A stretch of DNA of 64,000 bases from Candidatus Paraprochloron terpiosi LD05 (GTDB taxonomy: Bacteria > Cyanobacteriota > Cyanobacteriia > Cyanobacteriales > Prochloraceae): assembly GCA_018141785.1 (NCBI GenBank), contig CP073341.1, positions 434,001-498,000 on the forward strand. Reading direction: 5' to 3'. Shown in pieces: positions 37,474-47,327 of this stretch; within the stretch, counting starts at the first letter, position 1, and each line of letters opens with the position of its first letter. The notes beneath the pieces were generated by a model, which worked only from the letters and a program-made list of their open reading frames with translations, did no database searches and was not told where the DNA came from. A program made the position numbers and the translations under genes.

Positions 37474-39357
37474 ATGAAAATTTCATGGAAAACAATATTA
37501 CTGTGGATATTACCCGTCCTCGTGATTGGGTTTTTCCTCTGGCAAGGGGCATTTACTGGAGGTACCAGTAACTTTGGTAGCAATACCGCCAGCACCCGCA
37601 TGACCTATGGTCGCTTTTTAGAATATTTGGATGGGGGACGAGTAACCAGCGTTGACCTTTATGAAGGAGGTCGGACAGCCATCGTAGAAGCATTTGACCC
37701 GGAACTGAATCGGAGCCAAAGGCTGCGAGTGGATTTACCCGGCAATTCTCCAGAATTGGTCGCCAAACTAAGATCCGCCAATATTAACCTCGATTCCCAT
37801 CCTATCCGCAATACTGGTGCAATCTGGGGTTTCCTGGGCAATTTAATTTTCCCGGTTCTCTTAATTGCTGCTTTGTTTTTCCTCTTCCGTCGTTCTAGTA
37901 ATATGCCTGGTGGACCGGGTCAAGCCATGAATTTTGGCAAATCGAGAGCCCGTTTCCAAATGGAAGCCACAACTGGGATTATGTTTGACGATGTGGCTGG
38001 GATCGACGAAGCGAAAGAGGAATTACAAGAAGTGGTAACCTTCCTGAAACAACCGGAACGATTTACCGCTGTGGGTGCTCGCATTCCCAAAGGGGTGTTG
38101 TTAGTTGGTCCTCCGGGAACGGGGAAAACCCTCCTGGCTAAGGCGATCGCCGGTGAAGCAGAGGTTCCTTTCTTCAGCATTTCCGGTTCGGAATTTGTGG
38201 AGATGTTCGTTGGTGTAGGGGCTTCCCGAGTGCGGGACTTGTTCAAAAAGGCGAAAGAGAATGCTCCCTGTTTGATTTTCATCGATGAAATCGACGCAGT
38301 GGGTCGCCAACGGGGGGCTGGTATCGGCGGTGGTAACGATGAACGGGAGCAAACCCTGAACCAACTGTTAACGGAAATGGATGGTTTTGAGGGCAATACT
38401 GGGATTATCATTATTGCTGCTACCAACCGTTCTGATGTTTTGGATTCTGCTCTCATGCGTCCGGGACGATTTGACCGTCAGGTAATGGTGGATGCTCCCG
38501 ATATTAAGGGTCGTCTGGGTATTTTAGACGTTCACGCCCGCAATAAAAAAATTGCTACCGAGGTTTCCCTGGAGGCGATCGCCCGTCGGACTCCTGGATT
38601 TACCGGGGCAGATCTGGCGAATTTGCTCAATGAAGCGGCGATTTTGACGGCGCGACGGCGTAAAGAAGCCATCACGATGCTAGAAATCGACGATGCTGTA
38701 GACCGGGTGATTGCTGGAATGGAAGGAACCCCCTTGATAGATAGTAAGAGTAAGCGACTGATTGCTTATCATGAAATCGGTCACGCTATTGTGGGGACTT
38801 TACTCAAAGACCACGACCCGGTGCAGAAAGTAACTTTGATTCCCCGAGGACAAGCTCAAGGTTTGACCTGGTTTACCCCCAATGAAGAGCAGGGTTTGAT
38901 CACGAGAGCGCAATTATTAGCTCGCATTGCTGGTGCAATGGGGGGTCGCGCTGCTGAGGAAGAAATCTTCGGTTACGATGAAGTGACTACTGGTGCTGGG
39001 GGGGACTTGCAACAAGTTACCGATATGGCGCGGCAAATGGTAACTCGCTTTGGTATGAGCACTTTGGGACCAGTATCTTTGGAAAGTCAAACTGGGGAGG
39101 TATTTCTCGGTAATGGTTTGATGAACCGCTCAGAATACTCGGAGGAAGTAGCTGTACGGATCGATGACCAAGTCAGGGAATTAGCGGAACTGGGTCACAA
39201 TATGGCCAGGAAAATTATCCAGGAACAAAGGATTGTAATTGACCGTTTGGTGGATTTGTTGATTGAAAGGGAAACCATTAACGGTGAAGAGTTTCGGCAA
39301 ATTGTAGCGGAGTACGCTGAAGTGCCGGAAAAAGAGCAGTTTGTCCCTCAATTATAA
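37474..39357 (+). CDS. ftsH: ATP-dependent zinc metalloprotease FtsH
   Basis: Membrane AAA+ protease; cyanobacterial FtsH hexamers degrade damaged photosystem II D1 and other membrane proteins. 627 residues: transmembrane helix at residues 6-24, lumenal/periplasmic domain, second helix near residues 108-130 ([20 protein letters not shown]), AAA module with Walker A GPPGTGKT (about 211), [11 protein letters not shown], second region of homology, then the zinc protease motif HEIGH (about 433; the common form is HEAGH). Intact to the end EKEQFVPQL. Which paralogue it is cannot be decided here. Confidence 0.97.
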   Translation: MKISWKTILLWILPVLVIGFFLWQGAFTGGTSNFGSNTASTRMTYGRFLEYLDGGRVTSVDLYEGGRTAIVEAFDPELNRSQRLRVDLPGNSPELVAKLRSANINLDSHPIRNTGAIWGFLGNLIFPVLLIAALFFLFRRSSNMPGGPGQAMNFGKSRARFQMEATTGIMFDDVAGIDEAKEELQEVVTFLKQPERFTAVGARIPKGVLLVGPPGTGKTLLAKAIAGEAEVPFFSISGSEFVEMFVGVGASRVRDLFKKAKENAPCLIFIDEIDAVGRQRGAGIGGGNDEREQTLNQLLTEMDGFEGNTGIIIIAATNRSDVLDSALMRPGRFDRQVMVDAPDIKGRLGILDVHARNKKIATEVSLEAIARRTPGFTGADLANLLNEAAILTARRRKEAITMLEIDDAVDRVIAGMEGTPLIDSKSKRLIAYHEIGHAIVGTLLKDHDPVQKVTLIPRGQAQGLTWFTPNEEQGLITRAQLLARIAGAMGGRAAEEEIFGYDEVTTGAGGDLQQVTDMARQMVTRFGMSTLGPVSLESQTGEVFLGNGLMNRSEYSEEVAVRIDDQVRELAELGHNMARKIIQEQRIVIDRLVDLLIERETINGEEFRQIVAEYAEVPEKEQFVPQL

Positions 39358-39367
39358 TTCCCTGTTG

Positions 39368-39468
39368 GGTGGGCACTGCCCACCGCAAACGCTGTAGAGA
39401 CGTAGAGGTGAGCCATTGATGATGCTCCCCTCCTACCGCATAGGTAATTTGGGTGGGCGATGCCCACT
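39368..39468. repeat. Two GGTGGGC-N-GCCCACC hairpin repeats after ftsH
   Basis: GGTGGGCACTGCCCACC at 39368-39384 and GGTGGGCGATGCCCACT at 39452-39468, about 70 bases apart in the same orientation. Both are variants of the element at 15495. They could serve as the ftsH transcript end. Confidence 0.75.
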
Positions 39469-39504
39469 CAAGGAACTTCGTTTTTCTTTCTCATAGCTTG
39501 AGAA

Positions 39505-39858
39505 TTAAATATGAATAATTAAAGAATCTTTACTCATCTCTATCAATTCATGTTGAGTAAATAGTTCAACTAACTGTTCGATATTTTTGATTAATAAAAT
39601 TTCAAGGTCATTATTGCTAATATTACCCGTAGTAATAAAAAGCAATTTATAAGGCTTTTTATATAAAATCAAAGACTGGAAAAAATCATTGTCTTTAGTA
39701 ATTACAATACGCTTCTCCTTCAGGGATAAGGCATTAATTTCTGTATCAGGTGTTGCATTTTTTAAAGGTAAATCTTTCGTGTGAATGGTATCGTAACCCA
39801 ACCTTTGTAAGCAACGGACAATGCGAACAGGTAATTGGGCATCAACCAAAAATTTCAT
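39505..39858 (-). CDS. DUF5615 PIN-like protein (toxin candidate)
   Basis: 117-residue protein of the Mut7-C/DUF5615 PIN-like group, predicted RNase toxins. It has KFLVDAQLPVRIVRCLQRLG, HTKDLP, ALSLKEKRIVITKDNDFF and LLFITTGNISNNDLE, with the acidic PIN-type residues. Lies 11 bases after a DUF433 gene on the same strand, the usual antitoxin-toxin order for this pair. Confidence 0.85.
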   Translation of the reverse strand: MKFLVDAQLPVRIVRCLQRLGYDTIHTKDLPLKNATPDTEINALSLKEKRIVITKDNDFFQSLILYKKPYKLLFITTGNISNNDLEILLIKNIEQLVELFTQHELIEMSKDSLIIHI

Positions 39859-39868
39859 CGAATTAAAT

Positions 39869-40102
39869 TTAAACTAACTGAGAAATACTTTTAACTTGAG
39901 TTAAGCGAGTCGCAAAAGCTAAAGCGGCTAAAATATCTTCTCTTTCTAAATCATCATAATCGCTTAAAATATCTTCAATAGTCATACCAGAACTGAGTAA
40001 TTCTAGGATAAATTCAACGGGATAGCGTAAACCTCTAATACAGGGTTTTCCATGACAGATATTAGACTGAATTGTTATCCTTTGTAATAGATTGTTTTTC
40101 AT
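39869..40102 (-). CDS. DUF433 protein (antitoxin candidate)
   Basis: 77 residues from the internal ATG at 40102 (MKNNLLQRITIQSNICHGKP), which is where the family begins. Contains CHGKPCIRGLRYPVEFILEL, LSSGMTIEDILSDYDDL and REDILAALAFA, the DUF433 helix-turn-helix-like pattern. Partner of the DUF5615 gene downstream. The frame also runs upstream to 40147, close to the end of the restriction-modification gene. Confidence 0.85.
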   Translation of the reverse strand: MKNNLLQRITIQSNICHGKPCIRGLRYPVEFILELLSSGMTIEDILSDYDDLEREDILAALAFATRLTQVKSISQLV

Positions 40103-40143
40103 AGATGTTTTTACCTCAAAAAAATTAATTGATAATATACATA

Positions 40144-42741
40144 TCAAGAATCAGCAAGTCGAGGGTTTGAAAATTTCAAATTTGGATAAAGTTTAGTTTC
40201 TTTTTTATTCTCTTCATAGGGGCCTAAAAAACGCTCTCCGTTGAAATGAATTAAGTGACTGGGAGCGTCAGCAACCCAAACTTCGGTTTCCCAACTAATA
40301 TCTCCCAGGTACTTCGCCATTGTCTTTCGATTTGGGAAAGCGGTTACATAAATGAGTCCAGCGATGCTATCTGCAAACAAGTTAGCTAATTCAGAGTGTC
40401 GCTTTCCATCTACTGGTCCACGACTGGTGACGGACTCGATTAGTAGCAGCCAGTTTTTTGAACGGTGATACAACACAACATCAGGGAATTTCCCGTGGCT
40501 ATCAAAGCTAAGACCCAAACTTTTCAAGGTTTCTTCGTCGAAGTGGCCCATTTTTGAGCCAGTGTCCCCAACATAGAGCACTTCTGCACCAGGTGCATAT
40601 CGCGGACCGAATTTGGTAATGATGTCCTTGATGAGTTGGCTGTGCTTACCAGGAGTGAGGGCTAACTCTTTGCTGTCGTTGATTTTTAGCGGTATCATTA
40701 CCATATGCCGTTTCTTGGAGTATTGCTCTGCTAGAGTGTCTCTATGTTTAAGGTATTCAACCAGTTTGGCATTCCATGAATCTGTACCAAAAGAGCGAAT
40801 CAGCTCTAGGGTATCTGGGGTAATTTGATAGCACCATTTCGGGCTGTTTACGGCCCGATCTGGCTTGTCCGGGTTGCTTACAGCGATTCCTGCATCGACA
40901 AACTGGTGTATAGTATCTTTCCTGATAGTCTCTCGGGTGTTTTCGGCATATTGCTTCCCATAGTGCTCTCCCATAAACTTCATGATTGGCTTGATGCCCA
41001 GTAGGGGTGTACTGGCTTGGCTCCAGGAATCTCCAGGCTTTAAATCAATCAATGCCAATAGAACCAGAGCAGAGCGTTCATTAAGCTGTTTTCGAGGTAA
41101 TTTCAGAGCAGTCAAGATGGACAAGGCATCAGTGGTGTAGCGCTGAATCATAAGGGGATTTCTTAAGTGTTGTTCTGTTATACTTTCAATTTCTGAATCC
41201 AGCAGACGGTCAATCTCTTCCCGTGTCAGGTTTGTTTCTGTTACTTGTTCCCCAAGCCGGATTAGAGTTTCCAGATCTGGGTAGTGTAAGGCTCTGAGGT
41301 CTGTGGCATTGACCTGTGTGTGTCCAGAGAACTGCCGGAAATAGAGGTCCAGCAAGGTTGAGTTGAGATAGACAGCTAACCCCTTGGCAAGGATAGGGGC
41401 TAGTCCAGCTTTATTTTGATGAAATACGTTCAGATGATTCTCGAATCCCACTTTCTCACCAGGGACATGGTCTGGGGTATGAAGGGCAGCAATGATTCGC
41501 CGTTTCTCTTCCTTAGGGCTGAAGCGTTTGGTCAGGACATACCACCCATTGGTCATAAGCCAGGGATCGCTCTGCTCACTGGATTGGATAGCGTTGGGTT
41601 TTTTCCCTTCGGGTTTTGGCCACTGGATGTAGTTACCACTGAAATGACTAGGATAAATGAGGGGATAGGTTCCCTTTTCTGCCTGTTGTCGTAAGTCTGG
41701 ACGAAGTCGGAAATCCACTACGGGTCCGGTGGACACCTGAATCCCTAGGTCTGCTAATGAGTGAGAGAACACACTAATACGGTTTATCACCATTTGATCC
41801 ACGTCGCTGGCTGCAATATGAATGAAGCGCTCTGGATCAGTTGGCTGAACCACTTGGTCAAAAGTGACGCTTCGTCTGGTCATCTCCTGGAAATTTGGAC
41901 CACTGCTGGAGGTTATTACTACCTTTTCCTGGTTCTGACCTTTTATAGCATGTAAGATGATGTTCTCCTGTAGAACCTCATCATCTTTGAAAGTCAAGGT
42001 TCTTGAGTGGAAAAGGTGCAGCTGACGGATAGCCATTTGCTCTAGGAAGAATTGGCGGAAAGCCTTGAAGTAAGCACCGTTACAGAATGAGCGGGGAACG
42101 ATAGCTACTATTTCACCCCCAGGGGACAGAAGTTTGATGGCTAGAGCGAGAAAAGCACTATATAAGTTGCTGGTTTCTATGCCGATTTGCCTTAACCAGG
42201 TGCGGTGAAGAGAGTTGCTGCCAATCTTCTTATAGGGTGGATTCATGATACAGTGGGTGAATTGAGGGTGTTGGACTGGAAACAAACTGCCCTGGGTTCT
42301 GATTTGCTCTCTACCCCACTGTATGAAATCTGTCTGTGTAACAGTGCCGGAAATCTTGATTCCTGCTGGAACCCCTGGGTAAGTGCAATTCGCCAAAGTA
42401 GACTTGCTGTAGTCTACCATAAGGGGTTCTAGCTCATAGATTTCTGCTTGAATGCTGGCTGGCTTAATGGGGCGGGACGACATTTCTTCTATCAAAGCAG
42501 CAGTCAGAGTGCCGGTTCCTGCCCCTGGATCCAAGAGGACAATGTGAGCTGAGGTATTGTGGAAGAGGGAAGCCATGAAGGAGGCTACAGGTAGTGGTGT
42601 CAGGTATTGACCTAACTCACGACTTTTTTTGGGGTCTAGTTTATGAAAAGCTTCTAGTCGGTATATATCTGCCTGCTGGAGGGGAGAAATCCTCTTTTGA
42701 CTATCCGCACTTAAATTGAATACTTTCATCTCTTTTAACAT
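40144..42741 (-). CDS. Fused DNA adenine methyltransferase and BsuBI/PstI-type restriction endonuclease
   Basis: 865 residues from the ATG at 42741 (MLKEMKVFNL; the upstream GTG lies inside a repeat). N-terminal half is a gamma-type N6-adenine methyltransferase with SAM motif LLDPGAGTGTLTAALIE (about residue 70) and catalytic NPPY (about 167). The C-terminal third resembles BsuBI/PstI endonucleases (KWCYQITPDTLELI, GAEVLYVGDTGSKMGHFDEE, DVVLYHRSKNWLLLIE with a PD-ExK-like core, HLIHFNGERFLGPYEEN). BsuBI and PstI cut CTGCAG, so that site is a guess. A single-chain RM avoids separate methylase and nuclease genes. Next to a toxin-antitoxin-like pair, as in many defence islands. Confidence 0.85.
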   Translation of the reverse strand: MLKEMKVFNLSADSQKRISPLQQADIYRLEAFHKLDPKKSRELGQYLTPLPVASFMASLFHNTSAHIVLLDPGAGTGTLTAALIEEMSSRPIKPASIQAEIYELEPLMVDYSKSTLANCTYPGVPAGIKISGTVTQTDFIQWGREQIRTQGSLFPVQHPQFTHCIMNPPYKKIGSNSLHRTWLRQIGIETSNLYSAFLALAIKLLSPGGEIVAIVPRSFCNGAYFKAFRQFFLEQMAIRQLHLFHSRTLTFKDDEVLQENIILHAIKGQNQEKVVITSSSGPNFQEMTRRSVTFDQVVQPTDPERFIHIAASDVDQMVINRISVFSHSLADLGIQVSTGPVVDFRLRPDLRQQAEKGTYPLIYPSHFSGNYIQWPKPEGKKPNAIQSSEQSDPWLMTNGWYVLTKRFSPKEEKRRIIAALHTPDHVPGEKVGFENHLNVFHQNKAGLAPILAKGLAVYLNSTLLDLYFRQFSGHTQVNATDLRALHYPDLETLIRLGEQVTETNLTREEIDRLLDSEIESITEQHLRNPLMIQRYTTDALSILTALKLPRKQLNERSALVLLALIDLKPGDSWSQASTPLLGIKPIMKFMGEHYGKQYAENTRETIRKDTIHQFVDAGIAVSNPDKPDRAVNSPKWCYQITPDTLELIRSFGTDSWNAKLVEYLKHRDTLAEQYSKKRHMVMIPLKINDSKELALTPGKHSQLIKDIITKFGPRYAPGAEVLYVGDTGSKMGHFDEETLKSLGLSFDSHGKFPDVVLYHRSKNWLLLIESVTSRGPVDGKRHSELANLFADSIAGLIYVTAFPNRKTMAKYLGDISWETEVWVADAPSHLIHFNGERFLGPYEENKKETKLYPNLKFSNPRLADS

Positions 42742-42758
42742 AATTACCCACCCATGAA

Positions 42759-42775
42759 GGTGGGCAATGCTCACC
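42759..42775. repeat. GGTGGGCAATGCTCACC hairpin repeat, copy 4
   Basis: One-base variant of the 15495 element, between the restriction-modification start and the lysS stop. Confidence 0.7.
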
Positions 42776-42780
42776 CTACC

Positions 42781-44310
42781 CTATTCCCTCTTTAGCAAGG
42801 GGAAGGCGATCGCGTCCCGAATACTAGCAGCATCGGTTAATAACATTACTAAGCGATCTATGCCAATACCTAAGCCCACAGTGGGGGGCATTCCGTATTC
42901 TAACGCCGTTAAGAAGTCTTCGTCAACGCTGTGAAGCTCACTATCTCCTGCTGCTTTTTTAGCTGCTTGAGCTTCTAAGCGCTGGCGCTGATCCATGGGA
43001 TCCGTTAGCTCGGAAAAGCCGTTCGCCAGTTCTCGTCCCACAATAAATAATTCAAATCTTTCTACTAAACCGGGTTTGGAGCGATGGGGTTTAGCGAGGG
43101 GGGATATTTCTATGGGATAGTCTAAGACAAAAGTTGGTTGTAGGAGGGTGGGTTCTACTTTTTGCTCGAAGGCTTCATTGAGCATTTCTCCCAAAGATTT
43201 GCAACCGTCAGAAATGTCAATTACAGCAGCAGTACAAGCTGCTTTTGCTGCCTCTATATCGGAGAATTGAGTAAAATCTAACCCTGTTATTTCTTGGACT
43301 AAATTCTGCATGGTTTCCCGACGCCAAGGGGTTCCTAGATGAATTAATTTCCCTTGATAATTGACTTCTGTGGTACCTAAAACTTCTTCGGCGACTGTTT
43401 TGATTAAATCTTCCGTTAGGTTCATCATATCGTTATAATCGCCGTAGGCTTGATATACTTCTATGGAAGTAAATTCCGGGTTGTGACGGGTGGAAACTCC
43501 TTCGTTGCGGAAGACGCGCCCTAATTCAAATACTTTTTCAAATCCCCCTACTACTAACCGTTTCAGGTGCAATTCTGTGGCTATGCGGAGATATAAATCC
43601 ATCTCCAAAGTATTGTGGTAAGTAATAAATGGACGAGCTTCTGCGCCCCCTGCTTGGGATTGCAATACGGGGGTTTCTATTTCAAGGAAGTCTCGCTCTT
43701 CTAAATAGCGTCTTATTCTGGCTGTTATTCGTGCCCGGCGGCGAAATATTTCTCGCGCTCCTGGGTTGACTATTAAGTCTATATACCTTTGACGATAGCG
43801 CTTTTCTGTATCCGTTAAACCGTGCCATTTATCCGGTAAGGGGAGGAGAGATTTTGTGAGGATAGTATAGTGGATCACATAGATAGATAGTTCCCCTTTA
43901 TCGGTTCTTTTAATGGTTCCTTTGACCCCGATTATATCCCCCACGTCTGTTAGCTTTTTCAGGTTGTTGAAAGGTTGGGGTAGCTCCGTCATATTACCAT
44001 TTATGCGCTTCTTTTCCAGGTAAAGCTGAATGGTTCCTTTCTCGTCTTGGAGGTTGAAAAAAGCTAGTTTACCGAAGACGCGACGGGCGATAATCCTGCC
44101 TGCAATTGCTACTTCATCTTCTACTTCTTCTCCCTTCCCTAAGTCTGCATATTTGGCTTGTAATTTTGTGGTAGAATGGGTGGATTCCCATTTATAAGCG
44201 TAAGGGGTTAATCCCAAACTTTTGATTTGGGTCACTTTTTCCAAGCGAGTGACGCGGATTTCTGCAAGAGTGCAAATGTGGGGTTGTTCGGGTTGGGATT
44301 GGTTGGACAT
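42781..44310 (-). CDS. lysS: Lysyl-tRNA synthetase (class II)
   Basis: Charges tRNA-Lys. 509 residues from the ATG at 44310 ([19 protein letters not shown]); the frame is open 18 codons further upstream without homology. OB-fold anticodon domain with [19 protein letters not shown], then class II motifs: motif 1 [20 protein letters not shown], motif 2 [20 protein letters not shown], motif 3 [14 protein letters not shown]. Complete. Confidence 0.96.
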   Translation of the reverse strand: MSNQSQPEQPHICTLAEIRVTRLEKVTQIKSLGLTPYAYKWESTHSTTKLQAKYADLGKGEEVEDEVAIAGRIIARRVFGKLAFFNLQDEKGTIQLYLEKKRINGNMTELPQPFNNLKKLTDVGDIIGVKGTIKRTDKGELSIYVIHYTILTKSLLPLPDKWHGLTDTEKRYRQRYIDLIVNPGAREIFRRRARITARIRRYLEERDFLEIETPVLQSQAGGAEARPFITYHNTLEMDLYLRIATELHLKRLVVGGFEKVFELGRVFRNEGVSTRHNPEFTSIEVYQAYGDYNDMMNLTEDLIKTVAEEVLGTTEVNYQGKLIHLGTPWRRETMQNLVQEITGLDFTQFSDIEAAKAACTAAVIDISDGCKSLGEMLNEAFEQKVEPTLLQPTFVLDYPIEISPLAKPHRSKPGLVERFELFIVGRELANGFSELTDPMDQRQRLEAQAAKKAAGDSELHSVDEDFLTALEYGMPPTVGLGIGIDRLVMLLTDAASIRDAIAFPLLKRE

Positions 44311-44402
44311 GAATAAGTAGTTGAATTGCCTAAACTTTACTTCAATTATAACATATAATGTCAAGAAACTGGAGAATTTGATTTCACTTTTGAAATTTAC
44401 CG

Positions 44403-44504
44403 ATGAACATCAGCAAAATTGGACAACAGGGGCAGATCGCTATCCCGCGCGTCATTCTACAACAATTGAACTTGCAGCAGGGCGATCTGGGGGTGGGGCA
44501 CTAA
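44403..44504 (+). pseudogene. AbrB/MazE-like antitoxin, truncated by a hairpin insertion
   Basis: 33 codons read [20 protein letters not shown] then QLNLQQGDLG, the swapped-hairpin AbrB N-terminus. After QGDL the frame enters GGTGGGGCACTAAGG-TGCCCCACC (44490-44514), a palindrome that brings in a TAA stop. The family normally continues to about 75 residues, so this is a broken gene. Confidence 0.6.
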
Positions 44505-45150
44505 GGTGCCCCACCCGCCAGATCTGTTACCACAGATCGCCTTGCCTTTATCCACCGGGACAATGTTCCAACTTGCCCCAATTAGTTTACTATAGCATAT
44601 AGATCTGGGCGTCGTCATTCATCTCACGCCATAATCTTTGATTTGGCGTGAGCCTTCTGCCGACATCAAGGTAAATTTTCGTAATCGCAAAGAGGTCATT
44701 CACGTTCAGCTCATCACCTAATGCTTCTATCTTGTGGTATAATTTCATACAGTGAGTTTTTGAGGAACCCATGGAACAAATCCTGACTGTATGCATTGGC
44801 TTAGAGACTACCGACGAACAGTATCGCGCTCTGACCGATACTGCGGTGGCATTTGCTGATGCTTGCAGCTGGATTAACGAAACGGTGAATCCTAGGCTGA
44901 CCAACCGAAATAGTATTCAGGCAGTCTGTTATAGGGAAGCCAAAGCCAAATTTGGTTTAACGGCCAACCATGTTGTTCTTGCTCTGTGCCAGGGTAGCAG
45001 CCAATAGACTGGCCACTAAGGCTAAGAAAAGCAAACCCAAAGATTTTGCCCCTACCAGCTTTGATTGCGATTCCAGAACGTTTCGGATTATCGAGGATGG
45101 GTTTCTGGTAAGCCTAAGCACTACTGGGAAACGAATCAAAGTCCCCCCGG

Positions 45151-45176
45151 CCCCCGGCATTGATTAATGGCGGGGG
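45151..45176. repeat. P1 palindromic element, copy 4 (in tnpB)
   Basis: C5, GGCATTGATTAATGGC, G5, flanked by extra C and G runs. Lies in tnpB between KRIKVP and RYHVERLKG and introduces an in-frame TAA. Confidence 0.88.
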
Positions 45177-45526
45177 GCGGGGGTCAGTCGATACCATGTA
45201 GAGCGATTGAAGGGGCAAAATCCCACTAGTGCTCAGGTTTGCCTGCACAAAGACGGTAAATTCTATATACACGTCCAGATTAAGTCAGAGCCTCCCAATG
45301 TGCCTGACACCCAAGAGGTTATCGGGGTGGATTTCGGGAGGCGAGATATTGCTGTAACCAGTACTGGCCAATCATGGTCAGGCGAGGCTTTAAACAAAAC
45401 CAGAGATAGGTTCTCTAGGGTTAGAGCTTCTCTCCAAAGAAAAGTGTCCCAAGGCACACGTAGTTCCCGACGTAGATGTCGGGAGGTATTGAAACGGTTA
45501 TCGGGACGGGAGAGAAGATTCCAAAC

Positions 45527-45634
45527 CTCGCGCCAAGGCGCTAAGACGCAAAGGAACACAATTACACCCCTACTGCGGGATAGCACCGTCTCCTCCTCAT
45601 CCTTCGCGGGCTTTGCGTCTTTGCGTGACCAAAC
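45527..45634. repeat. P4 in-frame insertion element, copy 1 (in tnpB)
   Basis: About 102 bases starting CTCGCGCCAAGGCG and ending TTTGCGTCTTTGCGTGAC, flanked by a direct CCAAAC (45521-45526 and 45629-45634) that looks like a 6-base target duplication. Insert plus duplication is 108 bases, 36 codons, with no stop in the tnpB frame, so RERRFQ and TWMNHN remain joined by 36 extra residues. Confidence 0.82.
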
Positions 45635-45978
45635 GTGGATGAATCATAACGTCTCGTGCGGCTCGATCAAGCGCGAAAGTAGCCGCTCGGAGACTCGCAG
45701 AGAGCGCGGCGTAAGCCAAACATAAGCTATTGCTCAGTTTTCGGGACATCGGAACTGCCAATCTAGGCCACCGAAAGGGGCTGAAAACAGACCAACCGAC
45801 TCCTACCTGAACGAGAGACCCGCAAGGGAAACAAGAGAGAAATTAGGGAATCCAAATAGGGTTACCGAACCTCTAAGGTAGTGATTACCAAAACCTTGAC
45901 AACTGAATGAACTATGAGAGTGAGGGCACGGTCAGAAATCGTGTAACCGAGCCTCTCCCGTGAAGGAATCACGTGAAT

Positions 45979-46008
45979 CCCCTGCTCCTGCGCAGCCGCG
46001 CCTCCGGG
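45979..46008. repeat. P3 palindromic element, copy 1
   Basis: Reads CCCCTGCTCCTGCGCAGCC then GCGCCTCCGGG. Absent from the inner intron at the matching place (about 46755), where ATC is followed by TTTATCTGG. The reverse complement of the copy at 46617-46651 aligns with it. Confidence 0.6.
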
Positions 46009-46075
46009 CTGGCCACTGTGAGGTTAATCACCAGGCTGAAGCTGGCAACAGGGCGGGACTGGAGCTGACGAGCGG

Positions 46076-46102
46076 GACGCCTTGGGCGGCACCTTCGGTG
46101 TC
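46076..46102. repeat. P2 palindromic element, copy 1
   Basis: GACGCCTTGGGCGG followed by CACCTTCGGTGTC. It replaces the TTC of CGGTTCG seen at the same place in the inner intron (about 46826). Confidence 0.75.
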
Positions 46103-46616
46103 GTCGGTAACACCGCTAACAGGGAGAATACCGGGATAACTTAACGTGAATCATCTGAGAAAAGACCTAATATGAGACACTGCTTTGATGGCCGCTACAC
46201 ACGACAGAAGAGACACCGAAAAAGGCTCGTAAGGGGAAAGACAGCCACTTACATTCCTGAGCTGGTGATGACACAAGGGATGAGTCCCAAGGGTTCATAG
46301 CAATAGTTTGTTCGGAACTCGTGATTACTCGCTCAACTTCCATCAAAGCAGGGGATTCCAAGCCCAACAGGTGAGATGGTGGAACCGACTGATTATCGGT
46401 TTATCGGAAGGGTGAGGGTAAGAAGGGCGTAACTGCCCGATGGTTTCTACAGAGAAGAAAACCAACGTAATTATCAGAGCGATACAAGGAGCCTGAACTG
46501 TGCAAGTCACTAACCATGCTTCAATCGAATACCGCAGTCTGAGAGACTTACGACTTCACCTAGCAGTGTGCGGCTCGTTTCTTGTGAAAGTCGCGGCGTA
46601 AGCCAAACATAAGCAA

Positions 46617-46651
46617 GAGCCTGCTCAGGTGCGGCTGCACAGGAGCAGGGG
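46617..46651. repeat. P3 palindromic element, copy 2
   Basis: GAGCCTGCTCAGGTGC, GGCT, GCACAGGAGCAGGGG: arms CCTGCTC/GAGCAGG and GGTGC/GCAC around the GGCT loop. Opposite orientation to copy 1, in the inner intron. Confidence 0.65.
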
Positions 46652-47152
46652 TTTCCGGGACACCGTCTCCGATAATCTAAGGGGATGACCGAACCTTGAC
46701 AACTGAATGAACTATGAGGGTGAAAGCCCCTCCCGTGAAGGAATCACGTGAATCTTTATCTGGCCACTGTGAGGTTAATCACCAGGCAGAAGCTGGCAAC
46801 AGGGCGGAACTGAAGCTATCGAGCGGTTCGATGGTAACACCGCTAACAAGGAGAACACCGGGATAACTTAAAGTGAATCATCTACGAAAAGACTTAAGGT
46901 AAGACACTGCCAAATCGCGTATTGCAGAAAAGATACCGAAAGAAACTCGCAAGGCCAATTGCTTGCACTTGCATTCCTGAGTTGGTAATGAGGTCAATGG
47001 ATGAGTCCCAAGGGTTCGTAACAATAGTTCGTTCGGAACGAGTAAAAACTCGCTCAACTTCCACAGAAACAGGGGATTCCAAGCCCAACCTGACTGCCGT
47101 GTGCGCAGGAGCAGGCATGTGAAGTGGTGGGGTCGCCGTCTTGGTGCGCTTT

Positions 47153-47185
47153 CCACCTCTCGGCATCGCGGATGGCGAGAGGTGG
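47153..47185. repeat. P1 palindromic element, copy 5 (variant stem)
   Basis: CCACCTCTC, GGCATCGCGGATGGC, GAGAGGTGG. Same core and mismatch as the C5/G5 copies but a quite different, still complementary, stem. It is flanked by GGTGCG and CGCACC, so it sits in a larger hairpin. Confidence 0.8.
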
Positions 47186-47327
47186 GTCGCACCGCTGATT
47201 AACGGCTTAACGGAAGGGCGAGGGTAAGAGAAGGCGTAACTGCCTGATGGTTTCTACAGAGAAGAGACCCAATGTAATTATCAGAGCGACTAAATGAGGT
47301 CAAAATTGTGAATATCACTAACCCGAC

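Noticed and set aside
37474..39357. HEIGH instead of HEAGH in FtsH as an inactivating change
   Set aside because: The two histidines and glutamate that bind and use zinc are retained; the middle residue varies naturally.
44321..44602. Plus-strand open frame of 93 codons
   Set aside because: The AbrB-like frame in another phase explains the conserved part; this frame has no family pattern.
46878..47192. Overlapping minus-strand frames of 104 and 90 codons
   Set aside because: Antisense of intron domain I; the same apparent peptides recur wherever this intron type occurs.
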